DNA from: Psychrobacter glacincola
GTDB taxonomy: Bacteria > Pseudomonadota > Gammaproteobacteria > Pseudomonadales > Moraxellaceae
Assembly (NCBI RefSeq): GCF_904846075.1
Contig: NZ_CAJGZH010000002.1
Span: 868,001-932,000, forward strand
DNA: 64,000 nucleotides
Direction of reading: 5' to 3'
Positions 19,404 through 27,284 of the stretch are shown piece by piece (the stretch's first letter is position 1; every line of letters starts with the position of its first letter). The translations under genes and the position numbers were made by a program. The notes under the pieces are model-generated. The model searched no databases and had not been told where the DNA came from. It saw only the letters and a program-made list of their open reading frames with translations.

Positions 19404-19687
19404 GTTGTTATGATAGAGCGTCATTAAGCAATAGTTTTGCAGCTATAGTCAGAGCACTTTTAAACCGCTACGGTGTTACCCGCCCTAGATGTACTCAGTG
19501 TGCTATCTTCGGTCGATAGCCTTGTAGCGATTCTAAAATTCCTTGACTATATAATTTTTCGACCAGTTCAATCCCACTATCGATTTTGCTACTTTAGCTT
19601 ACGTTTGATAGCTTGCATTGCTATTGCTTTAATATTGCCCCTCTCCCTACTCTAATAACCTTTTACTTTAATAATAAGGACAATCCC
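19404..19687. promoter_or_regulatory. Leader/promoter region of the ter locus
   Basis: About 280 bases before the first terD. CGCTAC at 19466 pairs with GTAGCG at 19524, and inside it GCTATC at 19502 pairs with GATAGC at 19515, so the segment 19466-19529 can form a two-stem structure. TATAAT at 19550-19555 is a good -10 box but lacks a well-spaced -35. Whether the structure acts as DNA or RNA is unknown. Confidence 0.35.
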
Positions 19688-20263
19688 ATGGCATTATCAC
19701 TTAATAAAGGCGGTAACTTATCGCTCACCAAGACTGACCCAAATTTAACCAAGTTACTGATTGGTCTTGGTTGGGATGAACGCGCAACTTCTGGTGCTGA
19801 GTTTGATCTTGATGCCAGTGTGTTTTTACTGAATACGGCAGGTAAAGTACGCGGCGACCATGACTTCATTTTCTATAACCAACTTAAGTCTGATAATGGC
19901 GCGGTTGAGCATACTGGTGATAACCGCACTGGCGAAGGTGATGGAGATGATGAAGTCGTCAAAGTAAATCTGACTCAAGTCCCAGCTGATGTGGATAAAA
20001 TTGTCGTCACTGTCACTATTCATGATGCAGCGGCTCGTAGTCAAAACTTTGGTCAAGTTGCCAATGCCTTTATTCGTGTCGTGAATGAAGAGACAGGCAC
20101 TGAAGTGGTACGTTTTGATTTGGCAGAAGATTACTCTGTTGAAACGGCAATGGTATTTGGCGAAGTCTATCGTCACAACGGTGAATGGAAATTCCGTGCC
20201 GTTGGTCAAGGCTATTCAGGCGGCTTGCAAGCCATGTGTCAACAGTATGGCGTTGTTATCTAA
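19688..20263 (+). CDS. terD: TerD family protein (TerD-1)
   Basis: A single-domain TerD protein (191 aa) of the tellurite-resistance/stress family; TerD domains bind calcium through acidic loops. The opening [14 protein letters not shown], then [16 protein letters not shown] and the acid-rich loop [14 protein letters not shown] are all conserved and give the Ca2+ sites. An in-frame upstream extension from 19613 exists, but the real start is the ATG at 19688, which follows AATAAGGACAATCCC and aligns with other TerD starts. First gene of the Ter locus. A closely related copy (terD-2) is at 22072; both keep all acidic residues. Confidence 0.96.
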   Translation: MALSLNKGGNLSLTKTDPNLTKLLIGLGWDERATSGAEFDLDASVFLLNTAGKVRGDHDFIFYNQLKSDNGAVEHTGDNRTGEGDGDDEVVKVNLTQVPADVDKIVVTVTIHDAAARSQNFGQVANAFIRVVNEETGTEVVRFDLAEDYSVETAMVFGEVYRHNGEWKFRAVGQGYSGGLQAMCQQYGVVI

Positions 20264-20448
20264 TTTGATAACTTATTCATGCTTAGACTACTATATGACA
20301 ATTAAACTCAAAATATAACGCAGGTATTAGCCCTCTATTTTTACTCACCATTAGCAATGATAATGGCTGTAAAATATGGTTGCAAAATAGTCACAATTAT
20401 TCATAGCTAAATGACTAGTAATGCTTTATGTTTCGTTTAGAATTATGC

Positions 20449-20481
20449 AAAAAAAGTGGTTAGCGATAACCGCTTTTTTTG
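20449..20481 (+). terminator. Strong hairpin with T run in front of the DUF475/TerC-type gene
   Basis: AAAAAAAGTGGTTA and TAACCGCTTTTTTT around a four-base loop (one G-T mismatch). It lies about 185 bases after terD-1 and 57 bases before the chosen start of the next gene, so it is either the terD-1 terminator or an attenuator controlling the membrane-protein gene. Confidence 0.8.
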
Positions 20482-20537
20482 TGGTTTGTGCCTATAGTAG
20501 GCCGACCTTAGCTTTATGCAACCAGACAGGATGTGTC

Positions 20538-21602
20538 ATGAGACATTTTTATTTAGACTTTATTTTCACCGCCATCGCCCTAGCGGTCGCGGCATGGTGG
20601 GGATATTCACATGGCGGTATGGGCGGTATGATAACCACCCTATCTATTACCGCTATTTTGGCCGTCATGGAGATTTCATTATCGTTTGATAATGCGGTGG
20701 TCAACGCCTCAGTCCTTAAGGGCTGGGACGAGTTTTGGAAAAAGATATTTTTAACGGTGGGTATTTTAATCGCCGTCTTTGGTATGCGTTTGGTATTCCC
20801 TATTGTCATCGTCGCGGTTACCGCTGATCTTGGTATGATGCAAGTTATAGATTTGGCGTTGAACGATCCTAAAGAATACTCAGCCAGATTATTGGCGCAT
20901 CATGCCGAAATCTCAGCATTTGGTGGTATTTTCTTGTTGCTCGTCTTCTTAAACTTCATCTTTGATGAAAAAGAAGTACACTGGTTCGATTGGCTTGAGA
21001 GCCGTCTGGCAAAATTAGGCAAAGTCGATGCCATGAGCGTGTTTGTCGCGCTTATCGTCTTGATGATTGCCGTATCATTTGCCAAGCCTGAGCAATCAGC
21101 TGCGGTCCTAATCGCTGGCGTATGGGGCATCTTAGTTTACCTTGGCGTACAAGTGGTTTCTGGTATGTTAGAGGGTGATCTTGAAGAAGAACTAGATGCT
21201 CAAGGTAATAGTACTGGTGCTGCAACTAGCGCGATTATGAAAGGTGGTATTATCGGTTTCTTATATCTAGAAGTCCTTGATGCCTCATTCAGTTTCGACG
21301 GTGTGATTGGCGCATTTGCGATTACCAATGACGTAATCGTCATCATGCTAGGTCTGGCTATTGGTGCGATGTTTGTACGTTCGATGACTATCTTCTTGGT
21401 CGATAAAGGCACGCTTGATGAATATGTCTATCTTGAGCATGGCGCGCATTATGCTATCGGTGCTTTAGCTATCATCATGCTGCTATCAGTGAAATTCCAT
21501 GTACCAGAGCTTATCACTGGTCTGATTGGTATTACCTTTATTGGTTGGGCGTTTGTCGCTTCACTCAATTATCGTAAGCGAGAAGCCAAATCAATTACTT
21601 GA
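20538..21602 (+). CDS. DUF475 / TerC-type integral membrane protein
   Basis: A polytopic inner-membrane protein of the TerC superfamily (LysE-like), found with TerD proteins and proposed to anchor the Ter complex or move metal ions. From the ATG at 20538 it has 354 aa and about nine hydrophobic segments. MEISLSFDNAVVNASVLKGW near the N-terminus and LDASFSFDGVIGAFAIT in the second half are the paired, internally repeated acidic motifs expected of TerC proteins (SFDNA and SFDGV). A longer frame from 20421 would run through a terminator hairpin, so I prefer 20538, which is preceded by CAGGATGTGTC. It resembles DUF475 more than classical TerC. Confidence 0.9.
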   Translation: MRHFYLDFIFTAIALAVAAWWGYSHGGMGGMITTLSITAILAVMEISLSFDNAVVNASVLKGWDEFWKKIFLTVGILIAVFGMRLVFPIVIVAVTADLGMMQVIDLALNDPKEYSARLLAHHAEISAFGGIFLLLVFLNFIFDEKEVHWFDWLESRLAKLGKVDAMSVFVALIVLMIAVSFAKPEQSAAVLIAGVWGILVYLGVQVVSGMLEGDLEEELDAQGNSTGAATSAIMKGGIIGFLYLEVLDASFSFDGVIGAFAITNDVIVIMLGLAIGAMFVRSMTIFLVDKGTLDEYVYLEHGAHYAIGALAIIMLLSVKFHVPELITGLIGITFIGWAFVASLNYRKREAKSIT

Positions 21603-21686
21603 TGCTCGTTCGATGTTAAAAACCCAAGCAAAAATTTTTAATATCAAACAGTATAAAGTGGATAGATAAAGTTAGTTTAAAAATAG

Positions 21687-21767
21687 ACGGGTTGTACCAA
21701 AGCAGTTGGTATGACCCGTTTTTGCTTTAAAGCACTTATTTGACACCCGTTGAATAAGTGCTTTTTT
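21687..21767 (+). terminator. Two tandem terminators after the DUF475/TerC-type gene
   Basis: The first hairpin is 21687-21723 (ACGGGTTGTACCAA paired with TTGGTATGACCCGT, then T). The second is 21729-21767 (AAAGCACTTATT paired with AATAAGTGCTTT, then TTT). Together they insulate terD-2 from upstream transcription. Confidence 0.88.
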
Positions 21768-22071
21768 ATGTTGCACTGCCTGACGATCTAATTTACTTTT
21801 TGATAACAACACCTTAACGACTGTTGCTCGGACGGTTAAAAAGTATCAGACTTGCAGCATTGATATTTCCCTTAGTAATCATATCGTAATCACACAAAAT
21901 ACGCCTTGCTTAGTAAGCAATCGCTTAGTATAGTAAATCGTAATGATATGCAGGGCGTGGCATACGAGTAAATTTATTCATTGTTTGCATTTATATATCG
22001 ACCACTGCACTATTTTAGTTTATTTTTTTTATTATTCAATCCACTCAATTATTAATCAAAAGGATATTTAT
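21768..22071. promoter_or_regulatory. Upstream region of terD-2 with perfect palindrome
   Basis: About 300 bases that must hold a separate promoter for terD-2. TTGCTTAGTAAGCAA at 21906-21920 is a perfect 7-1-7 palindrome that could be an operator. The flanks ACGCCTTGC at 21901 and GCAGGGCGT at 21949 can also pair. No promoter consensus is certain. Confidence 0.4.
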
Positions 22072-22647
22072 ATGGCTATTAGCTTAACAAAAGGCGGCAA
22101 CGTAAACTTATCAAAAGAAGCGCCGGGTTTAACCAATATTACAGTCGGTCTTGGCTGGGATCCACGTGCTACTGACGGTCAAGAGTTTGACTTAGATGCG
22201 ATTGGCTTTTTGGTCAATGAAGCAGGTAAAGTACGTAATGACCAAGATTTCATCTTTTTTAACAACTTAAAGTCAGACAATGGCGCGGTTGAGCACACTG
22301 GCGATAACCGTACTGGTGAAGGCGACGGCGATGATGAAAAAATCAAAATCAATCTTGCTAGCATTCCAGCTGACGTGAGCAAAGTCGCTATCTGTGCGAT
22401 TATTTATGAAGGTCAAAGCCGCAATCAAAACTTTGGTCAAGTGGGTGACGCTTACATCCGTGTCGTTAACGACAATGGCGATGCTGAAATCGCACGTTAT
22501 GACTTATCAGAAGACGGTAGCACCGAAACCGCGATGATTTTTGGTGAATTATATCGCCATAGTGGTGACTGGAAATTCCGTGCCGTCGGTCAAGGCTTCA
22601 GCGGTGGTCTTGGACCATTAGCGGCTTCTTATGGTGTTAATGTTTAA
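22072..22647 (+). CDS. terE: TerD family protein (TerD-2, TerE-like)
   Basis: Second single-domain TerD/TerE protein (191 aa), closely related to terD-1: [18 protein letters not shown] at the start, [18 protein letters not shown], and the calcium loop [15 protein letters not shown] are conserved. The start is the ATG at 22072 (AAAGGATATTTAT before it); the longer frame from 21943 overlaps the promoter region and can be ignored. The C-terminus has the conserved [20 protein letters not shown] of the family. TerD and TerE cannot be told apart from this alone. Confidence 0.94.
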   Translation: MAISLTKGGNVNLSKEAPGLTNITVGLGWDPRATDGQEFDLDAIGFLVNEAGKVRNDQDFIFFNNLKSDNGAVEHTGDNRTGEGDGDDEKIKINLASIPADVSKVAICAIIYEGQSRNQNFGQVGDAYIRVVNDNGDAEIARYDLSEDGSTETAMIFGELYRHSGDWKFRAVGQGFSGGLGPLAASYGVNV

Positions 22648-22684
22648 GAGCTGACTAACATTTAGCGCTAATAATATAAGCCCG

Positions 22685-22730
22685 AAAAGCCATCAAGTGT
22701 GCCCTACTATCGCATTTGATGGCTTTAAAA
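22685..22730 (+). terminator. Hairpin after terD-2
   Basis: AAAAGCCATCAA pairs with TTTGATGGCTTT around a loop of about 18 bases, but the following T run is poor. A weak terminator or mRNA-stabilising hairpin is likely. Confidence 0.5.
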
Positions 22731-22818
22731 GTAATAGGCTAGCGAAAATCTATGGTTAAGCCGACTTACAGAGATGACTTACAAACATATAGAATACTGA
22801 TATAAGGATTCGCACCCT

Positions 22819-23571
22819 ATGACCGCCACGTTTAGCTTGATCGGTACCATTGAACCATTTCTTCATTGTAACCTCAAAAAAGGCGACTCCATCTATTGTG
22901 AAGCCAATGCAATGGTGATGATGGAATCAAACCTTGAGCTAAAAGGTAAGCTGCAAGGCGGTCTGATGCAATCACTTATGCGCCGTTTTGCCAATGATGA
23001 ATCTTTGTTTCAGCAACAGATTGAAGCTGTGAACGGTGAAGGCGATTGTTTACTTGCGCCAACGCTCGACGGTGATATGCAAATCATTGATTGCGGTGCA
23101 CAGCAATATACTTTAAGCGATGGCGCATTTGTCGCGGCGCAAACGGGTGTCGATGTAAAGGCTAAGATTCAACGTAATCTAGGTGGCGCCGTCTTTGGTG
23201 ATACTGGCGGCTTTATGGTGATGCAGACGCAAGGTCAAGGTCAGGTAGTGGTATCGGGTTTTGGCTCATTGTTTGAGATTGATGTTGAACCTGGTAAAGA
23301 CGTCATCATTGATAACGGTCATGTGGTCTGTTGGGACTCACGTTTGGAATACAAACTGTCAGTCGCCACCAGTAAGAAAAAAGGCTTCATGGGCAATATT
23401 ATCAATTCGGTCACCAGTGGCGAAGGTATGGTTTTAAACTTCTCAGGCTCAGGCAAAGTCATTATCTGCTCTCGTAATCGTGATAGTTACCAAGGCTGGC
23501 TACAAAGCGTCTTAGGGACTAGCTCAGGCGGTCGAGGTGGCAGTAACAGTTTGCTTGGCAATATCTTATAG
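22819..23571 (+). CDS. AIM24 family protein
   Basis: A 250-aa protein of the AIM24 (formerly DUF124/TIGR00266) family, with a beta-helix-like fold of repeated beta strands and no known activity. FSLIGTIEPFLHCNLKKGDSI starts the domain, followed by ANAMVMMESNLELKGKLQGG and the Gly-rich VVVSGFGSLFEIDVEPGKDV. The C-terminus is Gly/Ser-rich. AIM24 proteins often sit in Ter loci, where they are proposed to work with TerD proteins at the membrane. AAGGA precedes the ATG. It lies between two TerD genes on the same strand. Confidence 0.88.
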   Translation: MTATFSLIGTIEPFLHCNLKKGDSIYCEANAMVMMESNLELKGKLQGGLMQSLMRRFANDESLFQQQIEAVNGEGDCLLAPTLDGDMQIIDCGAQQYTLSDGAFVAAQTGVDVKAKIQRNLGGAVFGDTGGFMVMQTQGQGQVVVSGFGSLFEIDVEPGKDVIIDNGHVVCWDSRLEYKLSVATSKKKGFMGNIINSVTSGEGMVLNFSGSGKVIICSRNRDSYQGWLQSVLGTSSGGRGGSNSLLGNIL

Positions 23572-23680
23572 CTATTATTATGTTTTTAAAGCTGTATGTT
23601 ACAACGACTCCTCGTTATCATAGACTTTATTTAACCCTCTACTCACAATTACTATAACACTGTAGTATAAGGAATATCAC

Positions 23681-24289
23681 ATGGCAGTTAGTTTACAAAA
23701 AGGTCAGAAAATCTCCCTAAGCAAAGAAGCGGGCGGCGAGCTTACCCAAGTAAAACTGGGTCTAGGCTGGGACGTTGCTCAAAACCCTCAAGATAAAAAA
23801 GGTGGGTTCTTGGGCAAGTTATTCGGTGGTGGTAGCGGCGGCGACTCAATTGACTTAGATGCCTCGTGCATCATGTTTGATACCAATAAACAAGCCATCG
23901 ATGCGATTTGGTTCAGTCAGCTGAAATCAAAAGATGGCAGTATCGTCCATACTGGTGATAACCGCACTGGCGACGGCGATGGTGATGACGAAGTTATCAA
24001 TGTCGATCTTTCAAAAATCCCTGCCAATGTCGTCTCTCTAGTATTTACGGTCAATAGTTTCACTGGTCAAACCTTTGAAACGGTAGAAAATGCATTTTGT
24101 CGTATCGTCAATGCCAATAACAATCAGGAAGTCGCGCGCTACAATTTATCAGCGCAAGGTGGGCATACCGCGATGATTATGGCAAAAGTATATCGTCATA
24201 ATAATGAGTGGAAAATGCATGCGATTGGTGAAACGGCTTCTGGTCGCACCTTTCATGATTTGATGCCTGCCATCACGCCGCATGCGTAA
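23681..24289 (+). CDS. TerD family protein (TerD-3, with Gly-rich insert)
   Basis: Third TerD-type protein (202 aa). The opening AVSLQKGQKISLSKEAGG, the GLGWDV element and the calcium loop TGDNRTGDGDGDDE are conserved. Between the GWD element and the DLDAS strand an insert of about 15-20 residues (KKGGFLGKLFGGGSGG) is present. A similar KKG-x-LG-x-LF insert appears in the C-terminal domain of the TerA-like protein at 24427, suggesting a shared functional loop. The ATG at 23681 follows AAGGAATATCAC. It ends before a strong terminator that also serves the opposite TerA-like gene. Confidence 0.93.
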   Translation: MAVSLQKGQKISLSKEAGGELTQVKLGLGWDVAQNPQDKKGGFLGKLFGGGSGGDSIDLDASCIMFDTNKQAIDAIWFSQLKSKDGSIVHTGDNRTGDGDGDDEVINVDLSKIPANVVSLVFTVNSFTGQTFETVENAFCRIVNANNNQEVARYNLSAQGGHTAMIMAKVYRHNNEWKMHAIGETASGRTFHDLMPAITPHA

Positions 24290-24355
24290 AGGATTCAAAG
24301 CTTTAATTGGATTAGCGTTCATCCGTTAAAATGAGCCATTGAAGCAACGTTATTG

Positions 24356-24398
24356 ATAAAAAACAGCCCATCTATAATTAGATCGGCTGTTTTTTTTA
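24356..24398. terminator. Bidirectional terminator between terD-3 and terA-like gene
   Basis: AAAAAACAGCC and GGCTGTTTTTTTT with inner ATCT/AGAT pairs, flanked by A and T tracts, between two convergent genes. Confidence 0.88.
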
Positions 24399-24426
24399 CG
24401 TGTGCTAAAGAATATTTTTAAAGCAC

Positions 24427-25716
24427 TTACTTACTACCACGCTTCCAACTAAAGCCCCAATTAAAGGCTTTATCCATCTCTTGATGCCCTTTGAAGTATT
24501 GATTGATACGTTCAACGTTGATACTACCTTGTTGATTGACCAGACGCGCAATCGCACACATTGGCAAATTACCTGTCCCTTCCGTTAAACGGGTTTCAAT
24601 CGGTGGCTGATCGGGCACATGAATGGTCACCACGCCATCGGTTTGCGCCCAATTTGGTGCACCTTCATAGATAAAGGCGAAAATAAACACCTCCTCTATC
24701 TGCGACCACTGCTGACCATTAATATCTAGCCACTCACCGCCGCTGACTTGTCCAGTTCTATCATCAGCACGCAAACAAACGTAAGGGGCTGATGTTAAGC
24801 TACCAAAGCGATTGCCCAAGGCTTGAATCAAGGTTTTTTCACCATTTTTCAGATGAATCATCGCCCCAACATCAAGGTCAATACCGCCCGCTTTATGTTG
24901 TTTGAAAAGATCGCCTAACAAGCCTTTTTTGGGTGCTTGCTGATTGGCAGTCGGATTTTGATTCCAGTTTAAGTTAACAGAGATTTTACCAAAGTCATCA
25001 CGTTTCTTTAGGTTGATGCTAGACTGATTTTTGGTTAAAGTGATTTTGCTTAGGTTAATTGACGGATTTGGAGAAGCTGTAGGAATTGGCGGCGGCGCGC
25101 TTGTTTGAGGCGCACTACCTGCTTTCTGCGTATTGATTGGGCGCTGCGTATTGATGGGCTGAGCTTGACCTTGTGACTGGTCTTGTACAGGGCTTTGAGC
25201 GGGCGCTTCATCAGCAATCTCTACACCAAAATGCTCAGACAAAGGCTTCAGCCCTCCTTCGAAACCTTGGGCAATAAAACGAAACTTCCAGCTACCTTGG
25301 CGGCGATAACATTCCGCTAAAATAATGGCTTTTTCATTACGTCCGGCTGCACTTAGTTGGCAAGTCATCAGCACTTGGCTGCCTTGCAATACCTGAATAT
25401 CGACATCGCCAACTTGCGCAAGCGTCTGCGCGCTAGAAAAAGCTAATGCTATCTTCTCGATATTTGCAGGCTGCGCAGGTAAATTGATATCAAAAAATCC
25501 ATCGCTATCATGACCACGGAAACTCACACTGCCATCATCGCTACGTGTCTGCCCATAAAATATCATGTCGCCATCGCCGCGTACTTTACCGTCAGCTGTC
25601 AGGCGATAAGCGGCACAATCAATGGCGTTTTGGCTTAAAATACGAATGCTAATATTATCTGTTGGTAGTGGCGCATTGGCACCAGCAATCAGTTGTTGAG
25701 GTTGGATTTGGCTCAT
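24427..25716 (-). CDS. terA: TerA-like protein with two TerD-type domains
   Basis: A two-domain protein (429 aa from the preferred second ATG) related to TerA of the tellurite-resistance system. The N-terminal domain (about 1-165) has a degenerate TerD fold: GKVRGDGDMIFYGQTRSDDGS is kept but the second acidic loop is shortened to GHDSDGFFD. A Pro/Gln-rich linker (about 170-225) leads to a second domain with NLSKITLTKNQSSINLKK, an insert KKGLLGDLFKQ and the GGIDLDVG strand. The start: AAGGATGTATGATG leaves good spacing to the second ATG at 25716. It is the only gene of the locus on the minus strand and shares a divergent promoter region with the ATP-grasp gene. Confidence 0.88.
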   Translation of the reverse strand: MSQIQPQQLIAGANAPLPTDNISIRILSQNAIDCAAYRLTADGKVRGDGDMIFYGQTRSDDGSVSFRGHDSDGFFDINLPAQPANIEKIALAFSSAQTLAQVGDVDIQVLQGSQVLMTCQLSAAGRNEKAIILAECYRRQGSWKFRFIAQGFEGGLKPLSEHFGVEIADEAPAQSPVQDQSQGQAQPINTQRPINTQKAGSAPQTSAPPPIPTASPNPSINLSKITLTKNQSSINLKKRDDFGKISVNLNWNQNPTANQQAPKKGLLGDLFKQHKAGGIDLDVGAMIHLKNGEKTLIQALGNRFGSLTSAPYVCLRADDRTGQVSGGEWLDINGQQWSQIEEVFIFAFIYEGAPNWAQTDGVVTIHVPDQPPIETRLTEGTGNLPMCAIARLVNQQGSINVERINQYFKGHQEMDKAFNWGFSWKRGSK

Positions 25717-25757
25717 CATACATCCTTTGAATTATTTATTATGTGCGTGTGTTTGTT

Positions 25758-25784
25758 ATGCTAATAATTGTCATATAGTAGCAT
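25758..25784. promoter_or_regulatory. Inverted repeat in the divergent terA-like/ATP-grasp region
   Basis: ATGCTA at 25758-25763 and TAGCAT at 25779-25784 form an inverted repeat in the space between divergent genes, a typical place for a shared operator. No regulator gene is nearby. Confidence 0.3.
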
Positions 25785-25905
25785 GGATGGCCGCTGACTT
25801 TTAAAGCGTACGACCGTTCAATAGCGTGCCAATGACCCTAAAAAATATTTTTACAAATCCTTCATGCTATTTTGTCAGCAGCATTTATAACGCTTAGCAT
25901 TTGTA

Positions 25906-25911
25906 TATAAT
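25906..25911 (+). promoter_or_regulatory. Candidate -10 box for the ter biosynthetic genes
   Basis: A perfect TATAAT in TTGTATATAATAG. TTGTCA at 25872-25877 is too far upstream for a normal -35, so the promoter may be activator-dependent. It lies 54 bases before the first possible start of the ATP-grasp gene. Confidence 0.35.
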
Positions 25912-26021
25912 AGCCCCTACTATTAGCAATATTACGGCTTGCTTATATTCCTGATGGTGTTGCGATGACGATACTGAATTATTCAATTATATCTAAAACC
26001 TACGATAATGCTGAGAGAACT

Positions 26022-27197
26022 ATGAAAATCCCTGCTAACGATAACGATCATACAACATCAACTGCCGCGTCACCTGCCGTTTGGTTAGCTGAAGGTCAGT
26101 CAAGCCAGCGTGATATGTTAGCCAGCCTGCAAACCCTAAAAAATCACGCTGATACTTCGTTCAACATTATCGCTTCACATCGCCACAATAGACCTGAGAT
26201 TTTTGAATTTGCTGACAGCGTTTACCGCGAGCCTTCTATAAGCACCGCAGATAACGATGAGCAAGCAGTGCTCGAATCTGCTGAACCATTGATGCCGCGT
26301 TGGCAGTTTGTGTTAGAACAAGCGCAGAAAAACAACGTAAAAGTATTGCTCACTGGACGCAATGGTATTGATTACGAAGCCCAGCGTGAGGCGTTTGTCG
26401 CAGCGGGTATTCGTTTATTGACGGGTGCAGCGAGTGTGGCAGCATTAGAAGTGATAGATGATAAGTTTGCCTTTATGCAGCAGTGTCATGAGCATGATAT
26501 TCCCGTTGCCGAGGCGTGGCGCTTTGATAATGTCGCAGAGCTTGAAGCATTACTTGCTACGTACGGTCACCAACCATTATGCGTCAAACCGGTTACGGGT
26601 ATTTTTGCACAAGGGTTTTGGCGTTTAGGCAAAGTTAAAGAGATGGGCAAAGAAGTAGGTGAACAATACGATAGCTTTGAGCATTTATACTTTACCGAAG
26701 AGAAAAAAATCAATACCACGCAATTTATCAATGCCTATGCAAACAGTGTCATGGTGCGTGAGCGCCCAATTCCCATGCTGCTAATGCCTTACTTGTCAGG
26801 GCAAGAGTACTCTATCGATGTCGTCTGTGAATATGGCGAAGTGCTGGCTGCTGTCACCCGTTATAAAACGGGGAAAATTCAGCATATCGGCTACGAGCAA
26901 GCGGTCATGGATGTCGTCATTCCACTCATAAAAGCCTTTGGCTGCGATGGCATCGTCAGTGTCCAAACCAAAGCTGATGATGACGGTTATCACCGTGTGC
27001 TTGAGATTAATAGTCGCCCTTCTGGTGGCATTGATTACACCACCCATAGCGGTGTGGATTTGACCCAAGTTGGATTTGCTTATTGGCTAGGCTTAACCGA
27101 TAAACCGATACTGGCTGATATCGCGCAACAAATAACCCCCTGCCAAGTACGCTCTATTATGGTCGGTGTAAAGGTTGAAGAAGACATCACTGAATAA
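26022..27197 (+). CDS. ATP-grasp domain protein of the Ter biosynthetic module
   Basis: An ATP-dependent carboxylate-amine/thiol ligase fold; the substrate is unknown. An N-terminal Rossmann-like domain (about residues 15-130) is followed by the ATP-grasp domain: CVKPVTGIFAQGFWRL for nucleotide binding, MPYLSGQEYSIDVV, and the metal-binding EINSRPSGGIDY near the C-terminus. From the ATG at 26022 (behind GAGAGAACT) it has 391 aa; the first ATG at 25965 would add 19 residues and has no clear ribosome-binding site. ATP-grasp proteins of this kind occur with TerD, PRTase and HAD genes in Ter loci and are predicted to help make a nucleoside-like product. Confidence 0.88.
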   Translation: MKIPANDNDHTTSTAASPAVWLAEGQSSQRDMLASLQTLKNHADTSFNIIASHRHNRPEIFEFADSVYREPSISTADNDEQAVLESAEPLMPRWQFVLEQAQKNNVKVLLTGRNGIDYEAQREAFVAAGIRLLTGAASVAALEVIDDKFAFMQQCHEHDIPVAEAWRFDNVAELEALLATYGHQPLCVKPVTGIFAQGFWRLGKVKEMGKEVGEQYDSFEHLYFTEEKKINTTQFINAYANSVMVRERPIPMLLMPYLSGQEYSIDVVCEYGEVLAAVTRYKTGKIQHIGYEQAVMDVVIPLIKAFGCDGIVSVQTKADDDGYHRVLEINSRPSGGIDYTTHSGVDLTQVGFAYWLGLTDKPILADIAQQITPCQVRSIMVGVKVEEDITE

Positions 27198-27284
27198 GTC
27201 AAAATAATAATATAAAAAGCTGACGGCAATGAATCGACAATAATAAATCAATCACAACCGAATATATTCAATAAGAGGCAAACG

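Noticed and set aside
19613..19687. Longer start for terD-1, and likewise 21943-22071 for terD-2
   Set aside because: TerD proteins begin with the conserved [16 protein letters not shown] segment; the extensions lie in promoter DNA and lack ribosome-binding sites.
20421..20537. N-terminal extension of the DUF475/TerC-type protein resembling a signal peptide
   Set aside because: The stretch is encoded across a terminator hairpin and has no ribosome-binding site; the protein family starts near the ATG at 20538.
24356..24398. CRISPR-like or other repeat arrays
   Set aside because: All hairpins noted are single terminators between genes; no spaced direct-repeat array exists in the window.
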